DNA from: Vibrio tasmaniensis 1F-187
Lineage (GTDB): Bacteria; Pseudomonadota; Gammaproteobacteria; Enterobacterales; Vibrionaceae
Length of the DNA stretch: 23,934 bases
Direction of reading: 5' to 3'
NCBI RefSeq assembly: GCF_000272405.2
Contig: NZ_AJZM02000412.1
Coordinates: 1-23,934, forward strand
In this document: in pieces, positions 1-8,070 of the stretch
Numbering within the stretch: position 1 is the stretch's first letter
Layout of the letters: every line of letters starts with the position of its first letter
The notes under the pieces: generated by a model
What the model was told of the DNA's origin: nothing
The model's input: only the letters and a program-made list of their open reading frames with translations
Databases searched by the model: none
Translations under genes and position numbers: made by a program

Positions 1-5
1 TTTTT

Positions 6-40
6 CCTACGCTATTTTTGAACATTTACTTACTGTGATT
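6..40. repeat. Left copy of an intergenic inverted repeat
   Basis: Positions 6-29 match the reverse complement of the last bases of the window (23911-23934) at 23 of 24 positions. After an extra four bases in this copy, the similarity resumes with a tgattNNtat-like block. The copy lies upstream of the first gene and codes for nothing visible. Two diverged copies in opposite orientation, both intergenic, suggest a dispersed short repeat family rather than chance. The window may cut the element, so its true ends are unknown. Confidence 0.6.
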
Positions 41-66
41 AATATAACGGAATATTAATTAGGACT

Positions 67-1008
67 ATGAACGAGTTACCAGGGAGTTACAAGTTGAAGA
101 TAAAAAAGGTCGCCACACTCAGTATTCAGTTTTCTCGCTATCTTTTGGCGCGAATGACGCACGATAGAGTTAATGTGAATGCAGGGTACTTGGCGTACAT
201 TACTTTGCTCTCGATCGTACCGATGTTGACGGTTTTGCTCTCTATTTTGTCGTCATTTTCAGTTTTTTCTGATGTTGGTTTAGTGATTCAAAACTTCGTT
301 ATTACCAACTTTGTTCCCGCTTCCGGGGATGCGGTGCATGGTGCTTTACTGGAGTTTGTTGCCAATACCGGCAAGATGACGGCGGTGGGTAGTGTGTTCT
401 TATTCATTGCCGCTCTGATGCTGATCTCCAATATTGATAAAAACCTAAACTACATCTGGCGAGTAACGGAAAAGCGACGTGCTGTGTTGTCTTTTTCGAT
501 GTATTGGATGGTGCTAACTCTTGGGCCTATTTTGATCGGAGCGAGCATTGCTGCAACCTCGTATGTGACATCATTAAACTTGTTACAAAACGAAGTTGTG
601 TCGAGTGCTTTTAATACCGTGATTCGCAAGCTCCCTTTGATTACCTCATTCTTTGCGTTTTTCGGTCTGTATCTGTTGGTTCCCAACAAAAAGATACACT
701 TTTCTCATGCGGCAGCTGGCTCTCTAGTGGCGGCTCTGTTGTTCGAACTCAGCAAGAAAGGCTTTGCAGCTTACATTACTCAGTTTCCGTCTTACCAGTT
801 GATTTATGGCGCATTAGCGGCGATTCCCATTCTTTTTGTTTGGGTCTATTTGTGCTGGTTGATTGTGTTAGTGGGTGCTGAAGTGACGGCCGCGTTGGGC
901 GAGCAGGAACAGTGGAGTGACTCTCAAGAAATGGTACACTCGTCGGATAAAGACAAAATTACAGAGCAAGGAAACAACAGTGATAGCACTGATCCAGAGA
1001 GTAAGTGA
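67..1008 (+). CDS. yihY: YihY/BrkB-family inner membrane protein
   Basis: This is a 313-residue polytopic inner membrane protein of the YihY/BrkB (UPF0761) family. The family was once called RNase BN by mistake, and its transport or envelope role is unsettled. Family signatures are visible: an [14 protein letters not shown] block near residues 39-52, NKMTAVG-like [12 protein letters not shown] near 102, [15 protein letters not shown] near 146, and [23 protein letters not shown] near 243-265. About six hydrophobic segments are seen. The C-terminal 40 residues are hydrophilic and rich in S, D, E and K, and look disordered. The start ATG has an AGGA only two bases upstream, which is short, but later starts would cut into the conserved N-terminal region. 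The end overlaps dtd by 29 bases, so the two are probably translated together. Confidence 0.92.
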   Translation: MNELPGSYKLKIKKVATLSIQFSRYLLARMTHDRVNVNAGYLAYITLLSIVPMLTVLLSILSSFSVFSDVGLVIQNFVITNFVPASGDAVHGALLEFVANTGKMTAVGSVFLFIAALMLISNIDKNLNYIWRVTEKRRAVLSFSMYWMVLTLGPILIGASIAATSYVTSLNLLQNEVVSSAFNTVIRKLPLITSFFAFFGLYLLVPNKKIHFSHAAAGSLVAALLFELSKKGFAAYITQFPSYQLIYGALAAIPILFVWVYLCWLIVLVGAEVTAALGEQEQWSDSQEMVHSSDKDKITEQGNNSDSTDPESK

Positions 1009-1414
1009 AGCTGCCGTCCGTGTTGATGGCGAAGTAGTGGGTGAGATTGAGCAAGGCTTATTAGTTCTGTTAGGTGTAGAAAAAGGTGATGATGAAGCCA
1101 AAGCCAAACGTTTGATGGAACGAGTGACTACTTATCGTGTCTTTGGAGATGAAGACGATAAAATGAATCTCAACGTGAAGCAGGTGGAAGGCAAAGTACT
1201 CGTGGTGTCTCAATTCACACTGCCAGCTGATACCAAGAAAGGCACGCGAGCTGGATTTTCTCGCGGTGCTCACCCAGAAGATGCAGAGCGTCTTTACAAC
1301 TACTTCTCTGACCAATGTGAATCAGTGTTGCCAACGGAACGTGGCCGATTCGCAGCCGACATGAAAGTGTCTTTGGTTAATGATGGCCCAGTGACATTCT
1401 GGCTGCAGGTTTAG
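980..1414 (+). CDS. dtd: D-aminoacyl-tRNA deacylase Dtd
   Basis: Dtd hydrolyses D-amino acids, and mischarged glycine, from tRNA in the cytoplasm, which is a quality-control step of translation. The 144-residue protein has the usual family length (about 145). It carries both family signatures: SQFTL at residues 77-81 and GPVTF at 136-140, which form the cross-subunit active site of the dimer. I chose the GTG at 980 because it gives the canonical [13 protein letters not shown] start and has AAGGA seven bases upstream. A longer reading frame opening at 917 would add a non-homologous tail. The gene starts inside the 3' end of yihY, and yiiD follows after 16 bases. Confidence 0.95.
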   Translation: MIALIQRVSEAAVRVDGEVVGEIEQGLLVLLGVEKGDDEAKAKRLMERVTTYRVFGDEDDKMNLNVKQVEGKVLVVSQFTLPADTKKGTRAGFSRGAHPEDAERLYNYFSDQCESVLPTERGRFAADMKVSLVNDGPVTFWLQV

Positions 1415-1430
1415 GCTTAAAGGAATAAGC

Positions 1431-2366
1431 ATGTTTAAACTCATAACCCCGACCACCGAAAATCAACTCAACAAGTATTACCATTTTCGTTGGCAAATGC
1501 TCCGTGAACCTTGGCGAATGCCGGTCGGTTCAGAGCGCGATGAATATGACCCAATGAGTCACCATCGCATGATTGTTGATGGTCGAGGTCGCCCGATGGC
1601 GATTGGTCGTCTCTATATCACCCCAGATCTAGAGGGGCAGATTCGCTATATGGCGGTGAAGAACTCTCGCCAAAGCAAAGGCATGGGCTCACTTATCTTG
1701 GTTGCGCTAGAGTCACTGGCACGCCAAGAAGGAGCGAAGCGTTTGGTGTGTAATGCACGTGAAGATGCGATCTCATTCTATGAGAAGAATGAGTTTGAGC
1801 GTCGTGGTGAGATTAACGACCAACGTGGGCCTGTGCGTCACCAACAGATGGTAAAACCTCTTGATCCAATGGCTGATGTACTGCGCAAACCAGAATGGTG
1901 TAATGAGCTTCAACAGCGCTGGGAGCATCAGATCCCGATCAGTGACAAGATGGGCATCAAGATTAACCAATACACGGGTTATCAGTTCGAGTGTAGTGCT
2001 CAGTTGAATCCAAACCTTAACCCTCATAACACCATGTTTGCTGGCTCAGCCTTTACCTTGGCGACCTTAACCGGTTGGGGTATGACTTGGTTACTAATGA
2101 AGGAGCGTGGGTTGACTGGTGATATCGTACTAGCAGATAGTAATATTCGTTATCGTCATCCAGTTGAGCAAAACCCAGTGGCATCCACGTCATTGGATGG
2201 GATCAGTGGCGATTTAGATCGCCTCGCGTCAGGCAGAAAAGCTCGTATCATCATTCACGTGACCATTAACAGTGGCGACGTGGAGGCGGTTGAGTTTACG
2301 GGAACCTATATGCTGATCCCTGACTACAAAAAGAGATTATCAACAGACTCCAACGTAAGCGTATAG
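1431..2366 (+). CDS. yiiD: Two-domain GNAT acetyltransferase / hotdog thioesterase-like protein (YiiD type)
   Basis: The 311-residue protein joins two domains. The N-terminal GNAT domain (about 1-145) has the acetyl-CoA loop RQSKGMGS at 80-87. The C-terminal hotdog domain (about 165-305) has the NPHNTMFAGSAFTLATLTGWG stretch, cut here into NPHNTMFAGS (198-207) and FTLATLTGWG (208-217). This architecture matches E. coli YiiD. From memory, YiiD-type proteins were reported to promote fatty-acid initiation as malonyl-ACP decarboxylases (MadA/FabY), so a role at the start of fatty-acid synthesis is likely but is inferred here. The start ATG has AAGGA a few bases upstream. The gene follows dtd closely and ends just before a terminator. 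Confidence 0.88.
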   Translation: MFKLITPTTENQLNKYYHFRWQMLREPWRMPVGSERDEYDPMSHHRMIVDGRGRPMAIGRLYITPDLEGQIRYMAVKNSRQSKGMGSLILVALESLARQEGAKRLVCNAREDAISFYEKNEFERRGEINDQRGPVRHQQMVKPLDPMADVLRKPEWCNELQQRWEHQIPISDKMGIKINQYTGYQFECSAQLNPNLNPHNTMFAGSAFTLATLTGWGMTWLLMKERGLTGDIVLADSNIRYRHPVEQNPVASTSLDGISGDLDRLASGRKARIIIHVTINSGDVEAVEFTGTYMLIPDYKKRLSTDSNVSV

Positions 2367-2402
2367 CTGACAATGGCTAGCAGATAAAGATACAGATAGA
2401 AG

Positions 2403-2431
2403 GCGCTACTCTTGTGGAGTGGCGCTTTTTT
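2403..2431 (+). terminator. Rho-independent terminator of the yihY-dtd-yiiD unit
   Basis: A nine-pair stem gcgctactc (2403-2411) / gagtggcgc (2417-2425) with one G-U pair and a five-base loop is followed by six T. It lies 36 bases after the yiiD stop. The stem also contains the stop codon of the convergent AsmA-like gene (2406-2408), so the two transcripts share this element. There is no clear T run for minus-strand termination. Confidence 0.85.
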
Positions 2432-4376
2432 GTTGGCAGTCGTTAATCTCGGAATACTCAGCTTGGGTGAGCTTTCCTGATATTTGGTGGCATGGGTCGG
2501 ATAGTGAAATAGAGAGAGTGTGTTGCTCGGTTTTTAGCAAGTCGAGCTCTCCAGAAATTTCGCCATTTAACGTTTGAATCCTTTGTTCGCTTTGCTCTGC
2601 TGCCGATGCACCAATAATGTGCACTGGTTCAAGTGTGAAGCGTCCACGGTCAAAATTCGCATTGAGCTCTGGGATTTCAAATACGTTATCAGTCGATGTT
2701 TCAGAAAGCTTATCATTAAAGGTCATCACACCTTGGCGAACGCTACCAGTGAGTTGACCTGTTGTGGAATAGCCGAGCATTAATGAATCGCCGTATAAAC
2801 CTGCAGCTTGAAGTTCAAACTCGCCATAACCGGTTGCGTCGAGCGGTAATTCCAGTTGTTGCAACATTGGCGAGATAGGCAAGCCATCGACAGAGATATC
2901 TATACTCCACGGCTTGCTGATTTGGTTAAAGTCGAGAGTAGCATTCGCTTCAATATACCCATTCTTTAATGGTGCAAATAGGCGTGTCAGCGTCCATTTT
3001 CCTTGCTCGCTATTCATCTCAACCACTGGTTGAGCGCTAATAATGTTTTGGTAGCTGGCATCATTCGCGCTGGCCATCAGCTTTCCTTGCCACAGACCTA
3101 GCTTTCTATCTTGTAGAAGTTGAACTTGATACCCCTCGATATGTAATCCTGAGACCTGCCAGTAAGGCTTTTGTGCGAGTTGGATAAGTTGGCTGCGTTC
3201 TATGTTAATTCGGCTAATTTCGACATTCTGGAGCTGCGTGAGCCAAGGTATCAAGCGAGTGGCGGGTGGAGGGCTATCTTGGCTTTCCGTAATCCACTTT
3301 ATGCCTTGCAGGTCGAGCTGCGCTAATTGAATGCTGCTAGGGGTTACTTCGCCATTAAGTTGAACAGTGCCTTGTAGGAATTGAGTATAGAAATCTTCAA
3401 TCAGAATCTGGTTCGTATCTAAATTGAGCTTGATACTTGGCTCTATGAACATGTCATCATCAATGGTCACTCCCTCTGCTTGCAGAGAGAAAATGGCTTT
3501 CTGTTGCTTCCACAGCTCAAAAGGCAGTTGGATATTTTCTAGTGAGGCATCAAAAGCTGCGAGGTGGCCGTCTTGCCACTCTACATCGCTACGCAGAATA
3601 TCTAAGCTATTGATGTGATTGATCTGAATGCCTGCTACATCCCACTCTTTGCATAGTAGGTTTTGGGTTTGTTTCTGATTGAGTCGTAAGCCATCGACGG
3701 TCACATTCACCAACGACCAATTTTGCTGATACTGCTCTGCTTGACCAGAAATTTTGGCACCACGCCAGTCAAACGAAGCGCCATACAGGGTGCTATCACT
3801 TGGTTTAAGATCTAGGTCAATCAACAGGTTATCGAACGCTTCGCCTTGCCAATACAGCTGTGAGGCAGAAAGTTGGGTTTTTCCATAAGGTAGAAGTGAG
3901 TTGTCGTTGTTCCACGTTGGGTCGGAGATCTGAAGGTCGATGCCTCGCGCGTTAAAGTCTGGGGTTGAAAAGTCGAGATTGTTGATGGCCAGCTGGTGGA
4001 TCTTAATGCTTGGCTGGGTAAATAAAGAGGTGAGCGTTTCTAGGTCGTCGGCTTTTAACTGTAGGCCACTGATCAAAACAGATTCAAAGACCAGTTTGGC
4101 CTCCGTAATCGAGCTGGAGCTGAACCAAAGGTCAATCTTGTCGATATACAGCGGTGTTTGTTTTTCAGGTTGGCTTTGGGTAATGCCCATTAAGGTGATG
4201 TGATAAGGCGCCTGGTACTCAACATCTTCAATGAGCACACGTTGTTCAATCGCATGTTTGATAAAAAAGTTAGTAATATCCGTACGGTATTGGGTTTGTA
4301 GGCTTAATAGCAATGCTGCGATAGTTGCAACGGCGATAGCCAACGCAATGCCGAACACCATGAATACCTTTTTCAT
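2406..4376 (-). CDS. AsmA-like envelope protein
   Basis: The 656-residue protein has one N-terminal membrane anchor (about residues 5-27). The rest is a long beta-rich region with many short repeats of the form 'L.G..w.......' and 'i..l.l.g....', as in AsmA-family proteins. That family includes bridge-like proteins (TamB, YhdP, YicH) linked to phospholipid or outer membrane homeostasis. Family membership comes from overall pattern: anchor, length, and the late GYGEFELQAAGL and LTGSVRQGVMTFND stretches that resemble the AsmA C-terminal domain. No specific function can be named. It is downstream of pckA on the same strand but is separated by the pckA terminator. The start ATG has only a weak ribosome site (AAGG about ten bases upstream, and AGGGA directly adjacent). 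Confidence 0.75.
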   Translation of the reverse strand: MKKVFMVFGIALAIAVATIAALLLSLQTQYRTDITNFFIKHAIEQRVLIEDVEYQAPYHITLMGITQSQPEKQTPLYIDKIDLWFSSSSITEAKLVFESVLISGLQLKADDLETLTSLFTQPSIKIHQLAINNLDFSTPDFNARGIDLQISDPTWNNDNSLLPYGKTQLSASQLYWQGEAFDNLLIDLDLKPSDSTLYGASFDWRGAKISGQAEQYQQNWSLVNVTVDGLRLNQKQTQNLLCKEWDVAGIQINHINSLDILRSDVEWQDGHLAAFDASLENIQLPFELWKQQKAIFSLQAEGVTIDDDMFIEPSIKLNLDTNQILIEDFYTQFLQGTVQLNGEVTPSSIQLAQLDLQGIKWITESQDSPPPATRLIPWLTQLQNVEISRINIERSQLIQLAQKPYWQVSGLHIEGYQVQLLQDRKLGLWQGKLMASANDASYQNIISAQPVVEMNSEQGKWTLTRLFAPLKNGYIEANATLDFNQISKPWSIDISVDGLPISPMLQQLELPLDATGYGEFELQAAGLYGDSLMLGYSTTGQLTGSVRQGVMTFNDKLSETSTDNVFEIPELNANFDRGRFTLEPVHIIGASAAEQSEQRIQTLNGEISGELDLLKTEQHTLSISLSDPCHQISGKLTQAEYSEINDCQQKSATPQE

Positions 4377-4441
4377 TCCCTGAAAGCCTTAAATTTCAAT
4401 CGTCTCAAAACAGAGTGGAACAAAAAGGGACAAGCAGCAAC

Positions 4442-4467
4442 AAAAAAGCCCCTCAAAAGAGGGGCTT
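4442..4467 (-). terminator. Rho-independent terminator of pckA
   Basis: Read on the minus strand, a perfect nine-pair GC-rich stem aagcccctc/gaggggctt with a four-base loop is followed by six T. It lies about 60 bases after the pckA stop and upstream of the AsmA-like gene, so the AsmA-like gene either has its own promoter or depends on read-through. Confidence 0.93.
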
Positions 4468-4529
4468 GCTACAAAAATATCACTTTAAATTGGGCGTTCG
4501 CTTTTAGCTTGGCCCGAGCAGATGTTGGG

Positions 4530-6155
4530 TTAGTCCAGTTGAGGGCCAGCCGCAACCAGTGACTTACCTTCAGCGTTGTCTGTGTACTTATCAAAGTTGT
4601 TGATGAAACGCTCTGCTAGATCTTTCGCTTTGCTTTCCCATTGTAGTGGGTCAGTGTACGTGTCACGTGGATCAAGAATCGCTGGGTCAACATCGTGCAA
4701 CGCTAGTGGTACTTCTAGGTTAAACATAGGGATAACCTTAGTCTCAGCTTGGTCGATTGAGCCATCTAGGATAGCGTCGATGATGCCACGAGTATCTTGG
4801 ATTGAGATACGTTTGCCAGTGCCATTCCAACCAGTGTTCACAAGGTAAGCTTCAGCGCCAGCTGCTTCCATACGCTTCACAAGTACTTCAGCGTACTGAG
4901 TTGGGTGAAGAGTTAGGAATGCCGCCCCAAATGCCGCAGAGAACGTTGGTGTTGGTTCAGTAATACCACGCTCTGTACCTGCTAGTTTCGCAGTGAAGCC
5001 AGATAGGAAGTGGTACTTCGTTTGCTCTGGAGTCAGTTTAGAAACAGGTGGTAACACACCAAATGCATCAGCAGTCAGGAAGATAACCTTTTGAGCGTGA
5101 CCGGCTTTTGATACTGGCTTAACGATGTTGTCGATATGGTGAATCGGGTAAGAAACACGAGTGTTCTCGGTTTTTGAGCCGTCATCAAAATCGATAGAAC
5201 CATCGCCACGAACCGTTACGTTTTCTAGTAGCGCATCGCGACGGATTGCATTGTAGATTTCAGGTTCTGCTTCTTTAGATAGGCGAATGGTCTTGGCGTA
5301 ACAACCACCTTCGAAATTGAAGATACCATCGTCATCCCAACCGTGCTCATCATCACCGATTAGCTCACGTTTAGGGTCGGTTGAAAGGGTTGTTTTACCT
5401 GTGCCTGATAGACCGAAGAAAATCGCCACATCGCCTTCTTCACCGACGTTAGCACTACAGTGCATTGAAGCAATGCCTTGCAGAGGAAGTAGGTAGTTCA
5501 TCATTGCGAACATGCCTTTCTTCATCTCACCGCCGTACCAAGTACCACCGATGATTTGAACGCGTTCTGTTAGGTTGAAAGCAACGAAGTTTTCAGAGTT
5601 GAGACCCTGCTTTTCCCAGTTAGGGTTAGTTGTTTTAGCACCGTTCATTACCACGAAATCAGGTTCGAACGTTGCTAGCTCTTCGTCTGTTGGACGAATG
5701 AACATGTTCTTAACGAAGTGCGCTTGCCATGCTACTTCAGTGATAATACGTACACTTAAGCGCGTATCAGGGTTAGCACCACAGTAACCGTCAATGACAA
5801 ACAGGCGCTTGCCAGATAGCTGAGTTGTCACAAGCTCTTTAAGCTCATCCCATACTTCAGTTGTAATCGGTTTGTTGTCGTTTTTGCCTTGATCTGACCA
5901 CCACATGGTATCGCGCGTGGTGTCATCTTTAACAATGTACTTATCTTTTGGTGAGCGGCCAGTAAAGATACCAGTGTTAACCGCAACAGAGCCTAGTTCC
6001 GTTACTACGCCTTTTTCGTAGCCTTCCAAACCTGGCAGTGTCTCTTCAACGAATAACTGCTCGTAGCTAGGGTTACGAAGAACTTCAGTAACGCCAGTCA
6101 GTCCGTGCTTAGTTAGATCAATTTGTGCAGCCTTAGTATGTTCCATAACGGTCAT
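4530..6155 (-). CDS. pckA: ATP-dependent phosphoenolpyruvate carboxykinase
   Basis: PckA converts oxaloacetate and ATP to phosphoenolpyruvate, CO2 and ADP, the first committed step of gluconeogenesis. The protein is 541 residues, against 540 in E. coli. Visible motifs are RSPKDKY at 67-73 (substrate site), the P-loop [11 protein letters not shown] at 248-258, the kinase-2/metal segment [13 protein letters not shown] at 265-277, and [10 protein letters not shown] in the C-terminal half. The start ATG has GGAG five bases upstream. A second ATG three codons later lacks that spacing. The gene is monocistronic by its terminator, and its promoter must lie in the 6156-6430 gap. Confidence 0.97.
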   Translation of the reverse strand: MTVMEHTKAAQIDLTKHGLTGVTEVLRNPSYEQLFVEETLPGLEGYEKGVVTELGSVAVNTGIFTGRSPKDKYIVKDDTTRDTMWWSDQGKNDNKPITTEVWDELKELVTTQLSGKRLFVIDGYCGANPDTRLSVRIITEVAWQAHFVKNMFIRPTDEELATFEPDFVVMNGAKTTNPNWEKQGLNSENFVAFNLTERVQIIGGTWYGGEMKKGMFAMMNYLLPLQGIASMHCSANVGEEGDVAIFFGLSGTGKTTLSTDPKRELIGDDEHGWDDDGIFNFEGGCYAKTIRLSKEAEPEIYNAIRRDALLENVTVRGDGSIDFDDGSKTENTRVSYPIHHIDNIVKPVSKAGHAQKVIFLTADAFGVLPPVSKLTPEQTKYHFLSGFTAKLAGTERGITEPTPTFSAAFGAAFLTLHPTQYAEVLVKRMEAAGAEAYLVNTGWNGTGKRISIQDTRGIIDAILDGSIDQAETKVIPMFNLEVPLALHDVDPAILDPRDTYTDPLQWESKAKDLAERFINNFDKYTDNAEGKSLVAAGPQLD

Positions 6156-6329
6156 AGGTGCTCCTTGTAGGATATTTTGTAGGGATTTTGTATTAATTTT
6201 TTATTGTTATCTGCTCACCATGCTAGCAACGAGGCTCGGGGGAAACAGGGATATAGCTCAAAAAATATCCATATTAACCATGGGGTTTTAAGCGCCTCAT
6301 CACATATTGGCCTGACTAGTCTATCCTGT

Positions 6330-6345
6330 ACGCAAACCTTTGCGC
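6330..6345. promoter_or_regulatory. PurR/LacI-family-like operator
   Basis: The 16 bases acgcaaacctttgcgc match the E. coli PurR box ACGCAAACGTTTGCGT at 14 positions, differing at one central base and at the last base. It is nearly palindromic. It sits about 175 bases upstream of pckA, the only gene transcribed out of this gap. Other LacI-family regulators recognise similar boxes, so the exact regulator is uncertain. Confidence 0.45.
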
Positions 6346-6429
6346 TAGAGGAGAGAACATTATTAATTGATTAAAATTAAGAGGTGATTTTATTACGAGA
6401 TGTTACGGAGTTTGCGATATTTTGATCAC

Positions 6430-6459
6430 AAAAAAGGCCAGCGTTGCGCTGACCTTTTT
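6430..6459 (-). terminator. Rho-independent terminator of hslRO
   Basis: On the minus strand, the stem ggtcagcg/cgctggcc (one G-U pair) with a three-base loop is followed by a run of T. It lies about 35 bases after the hslO stop. The plus strand also has five T after the stem, but one pair is then a mismatch. Confidence 0.88.
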
Positions 6460-6492
6460 GGGGTAAATTACGTGTTTTTGGTACGCCGTAAA

Positions 6493-7386
6493 TTAATGAA
6501 CCGTATTGCTGCCTTTATCTGCTGCTTCTGCATACAGAGCGTCAACATCATTCTTGTCGAACGAGTAGTTTGTGCCACAGTAATCGCAGTGTAGAGCAAC
6601 GCTACCTTCCGTGCTAAGAATGTCGTAGATCTCTTCTTGAGCGACAGTAATGATAGCGGCACCGCTTCGGTCACGTGAACAACCACAGAAGAATTCAACC
6701 GGTTGTGGTGTGAACAGTTGTACTTTCTCTTGGTTGTACAAACGGTAAAGCAGTTCGTTTGCTTCTAGAGTGAATAGCTCTTCATTTTTAACTGTGTCAG
6801 TTAGCTGCTCTAGGTGCTCGAAGTCGTCTGGCGTACCAGTGCCGTCTGGCATCACTTGTAGCAACATACCAGCAGCGTGTGCTTTACCTTCATGCTCGCC
6901 CGTGCGCAACCATAGACGTGTCTTTAGCTGTTCAGAGTTTGCGAAGTAACCTTCAAGGACTTCAGCTAAAGTGTCACCTTCAAGACCAACGATACCTTGG
7001 TAACGCTCACCTTTCTTAGGATCGATAGTGATCACTAGGTGACCTTTACCTATTAGATCGTGCAGGCCAGCGTCGTCGGCAATGTCACCATCAAAGCGAG
7101 CAACGCCACGGATCTTCTGATCGTTATCGCCATTGATAACAGCTAGAGATACAGGGCCATCACCTTGCAGTTGCATCGTGATAGAGCCTTCAAACTTTAG
7201 AGTCGCTGTTAGTAGCGTCGTTGAAACCAGTAGCTCACCCAACAGCTTTTGTACTGGCGCTGGGTATTCCTTGCTAGAAATAATCTGTTGGTATGCTTCG
7301 TCCATTTGTACCAATTCACCACGAACTGATAGGTCTTCAAATAGGTAGCGATTTAAAACATTACTTGTAGACATTGGGTTGGCCAT
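6493..7386 (-). CDS. hslO: Redox-regulated chaperone Hsp33
   Basis: Hsp33 is a cytoplasmic holdase that is switched on when oxidants release zinc from its C-terminal cysteine centre. The 297-residue protein (292 in E. coli) carries the four zinc cysteines in the order CxC...CxxC at C234, C236, C267 and C270. The N-terminal substrate-binding core includes [12 protein letters not shown] (13-24) and [18 protein letters not shown] (163-180). The first ATG is preferred: AAGGA lies eight bases upstream, while the second ATG four codons later has no ribosome site. It follows hslR by 18 bases, so the two form an operon. Confidence 0.97.
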   Translation of the reverse strand: MANPMSTSNVLNRYLFEDLSVRGELVQMDEAYQQIISSKEYPAPVQKLLGELLVSTTLLTATLKFEGSITMQLQGDGPVSLAVINGDNDQKIRGVARFDGDIADDAGLHDLIGKGHLVITIDPKKGERYQGIVGLEGDTLAEVLEGYFANSEQLKTRLWLRTGEHEGKAHAAGMLLQVMPDGTGTPDDFEHLEQLTDTVKNEELFTLEANELLYRLYNQEKVQLFTPQPVEFFCGCSRDRSGAAIITVAQEEIYDILSTEGSVALHCDYCGTNYSFDKNDVDALYAEAADKGSNTVH

Positions 7387-7404
7387 TTGGCTATTCCTTC
7401 TAGC

Positions 7405-7791
7405 TTATTGAGTCTTGAACTTGATGATGTCACGACGTTGCTTTTTATCTGGGCGACGTTCTGGTGCTGGGCTATGAGCGTTCAGTTTACGTTGTGTTGC
7501 AAACTCTTCTCTCTTTGCCAAGCTCTCGGTGGTTTCTTCATAGAGGGTTTGAGCTATAGGAGCTCCACCACGATGGGCCGAGATTTTCTCGATTGTCACC
7601 GTCTTTTCTTCATTACCTTGGCGCAGGGTAATCACTGCTCCAAGTTCGACAATTTTACTTGGCTTGCTGCGCTGACCATTATAGTGGACTTTGCCACCAT
7701 CGACCATATTGCGAGCAATAGACCGGGTTTTGTAAAAACGAGCTGCCCACAACCATTTATCGAGTCTGACAGCTTCATTAGTAGTTTTCAT
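7405..7791 (-). CDS. hslR: Ribosome-associated heat-shock protein Hsp15
   Basis: Hsp15 binds stalled 50S subunits carrying nascent chains after heat shock and helps recycle them. The 128-residue protein (133 in E. coli) opens with an S4 RNA-binding domain: VRLDKWLWAARFYKTRS at about 8-24, then MVDGGKVHYNGQRSKPSKIV at 29-48. It ends in a basic tail (PERRPDKKQRRD) that likely contacts rRNA. The ribosome site is weak (AAGG about 12 bases upstream). It is the first gene of hslR-hslO and has a heat-shock-type promoter candidate upstream. Confidence 0.95.
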   Translation of the reverse strand: MKTTNEAVRLDKWLWAARFYKTRSIARNMVDGGKVHYNGQRSKPSKIVELGAVITLRQGNEEKTVTIEKISAHRGGAPIAQTLYEETTESLAKREEFATQRKLNAHSPAPERRPDKKQRRDIIKFKTQ

Positions 7792-7884
7792 ATAGGGCTG
7801 TGCCTTATTAAGTGAGAAATGAATGCGGTTTAACTGTAATGAACAGTGCGCAACATGCTTTTAATTACATTAAGTAGAAGCTTA

Positions 7885-7913
7885 AAGTGGAGGCGGTTGG
7901 CATTTTTTTCAAG
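7885..7913 (-). promoter_or_regulatory. Candidate sigma-32 heat-shock promoter for hslRO
   Basis: On the minus strand, CTTGAA (7908-7913) and CTCCACTT (7885-7892) are 15 bases apart. They resemble the sigma-32 consensus CTTGAA and CCCCATnT: the -35 is perfect, and the -10 has five of seven fixed positions. The start site would lie about 90 bases before hslR. Heat-shock control of hslR/hslO is known in E. coli. Confidence 0.45.
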
Positions 7914-7953
7914 TCATAATACAAAATAGCCATGTAATGCCGCTTTATAGATT

Positions 7954-7962
7954 TGCTATGAT
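7954..7962 (+). promoter_or_regulatory. Candidate extended -10 promoter for the gsp operon
   Basis: The string TGcTATGAT is an extended -10 element (TGn plus TATGAT, five of six to consensus). No good -35 lies 17 bases upstream, which is usual for extended -10 promoters. Transcription would start near 7969, about 100 bases before gspC. A weaker extracytoplasmic-stress-type candidate lies at 7971-8002. Confidence 0.4.
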
Positions 7963-8070
7963 ATAGTTCAGGATCTTATGCTTAAATAAGCTTGGTATCG
8001 AACGAATGAATAAAAAAGCTGAAAGTTTAATGATTTGCAGCATTTGTCGTCATGAAAAGGGGCAAGGAAA

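Larger units (their letters stand above)
6156..6492 (-). promoter_or_regulatory. Upstream region of pckA (337 bases without a gene)
   Basis: The stretch holds the pckA leader and, at its far end, the hslO terminator. Seen inside it are a PurR/LacI-type operator-like palindrome at 6330-6345 and an inverted repeat ggatat/atatcc at 6249-6254 and 6265-6270. I found no convincing -35/-10 pair. A plus-strand frame at 6400-6594 is mostly antisense to hslO and has no recognisable content. Confidence 0.6.

Noticed and set aside
6412..6432. Possible CRP site near the hslO terminator
   Set aside because: Only one half (TCACA) fits; the other half is TGCGA at eight rather than six bases spacing.
6400..6594. 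A 64-residue plus-strand frame in the pckA-hslO gap
   Set aside because: It runs through the hslO terminator and then antisense to the Hsp33 zinc-centre codons; no ribosome site or homology is seen.
7387..7815. A 142-residue plus-strand reading frame
   Set aside because: It lies wholly antisense to hslR, whose S4 domain and length are well supported; the frame has no recognisable domain.
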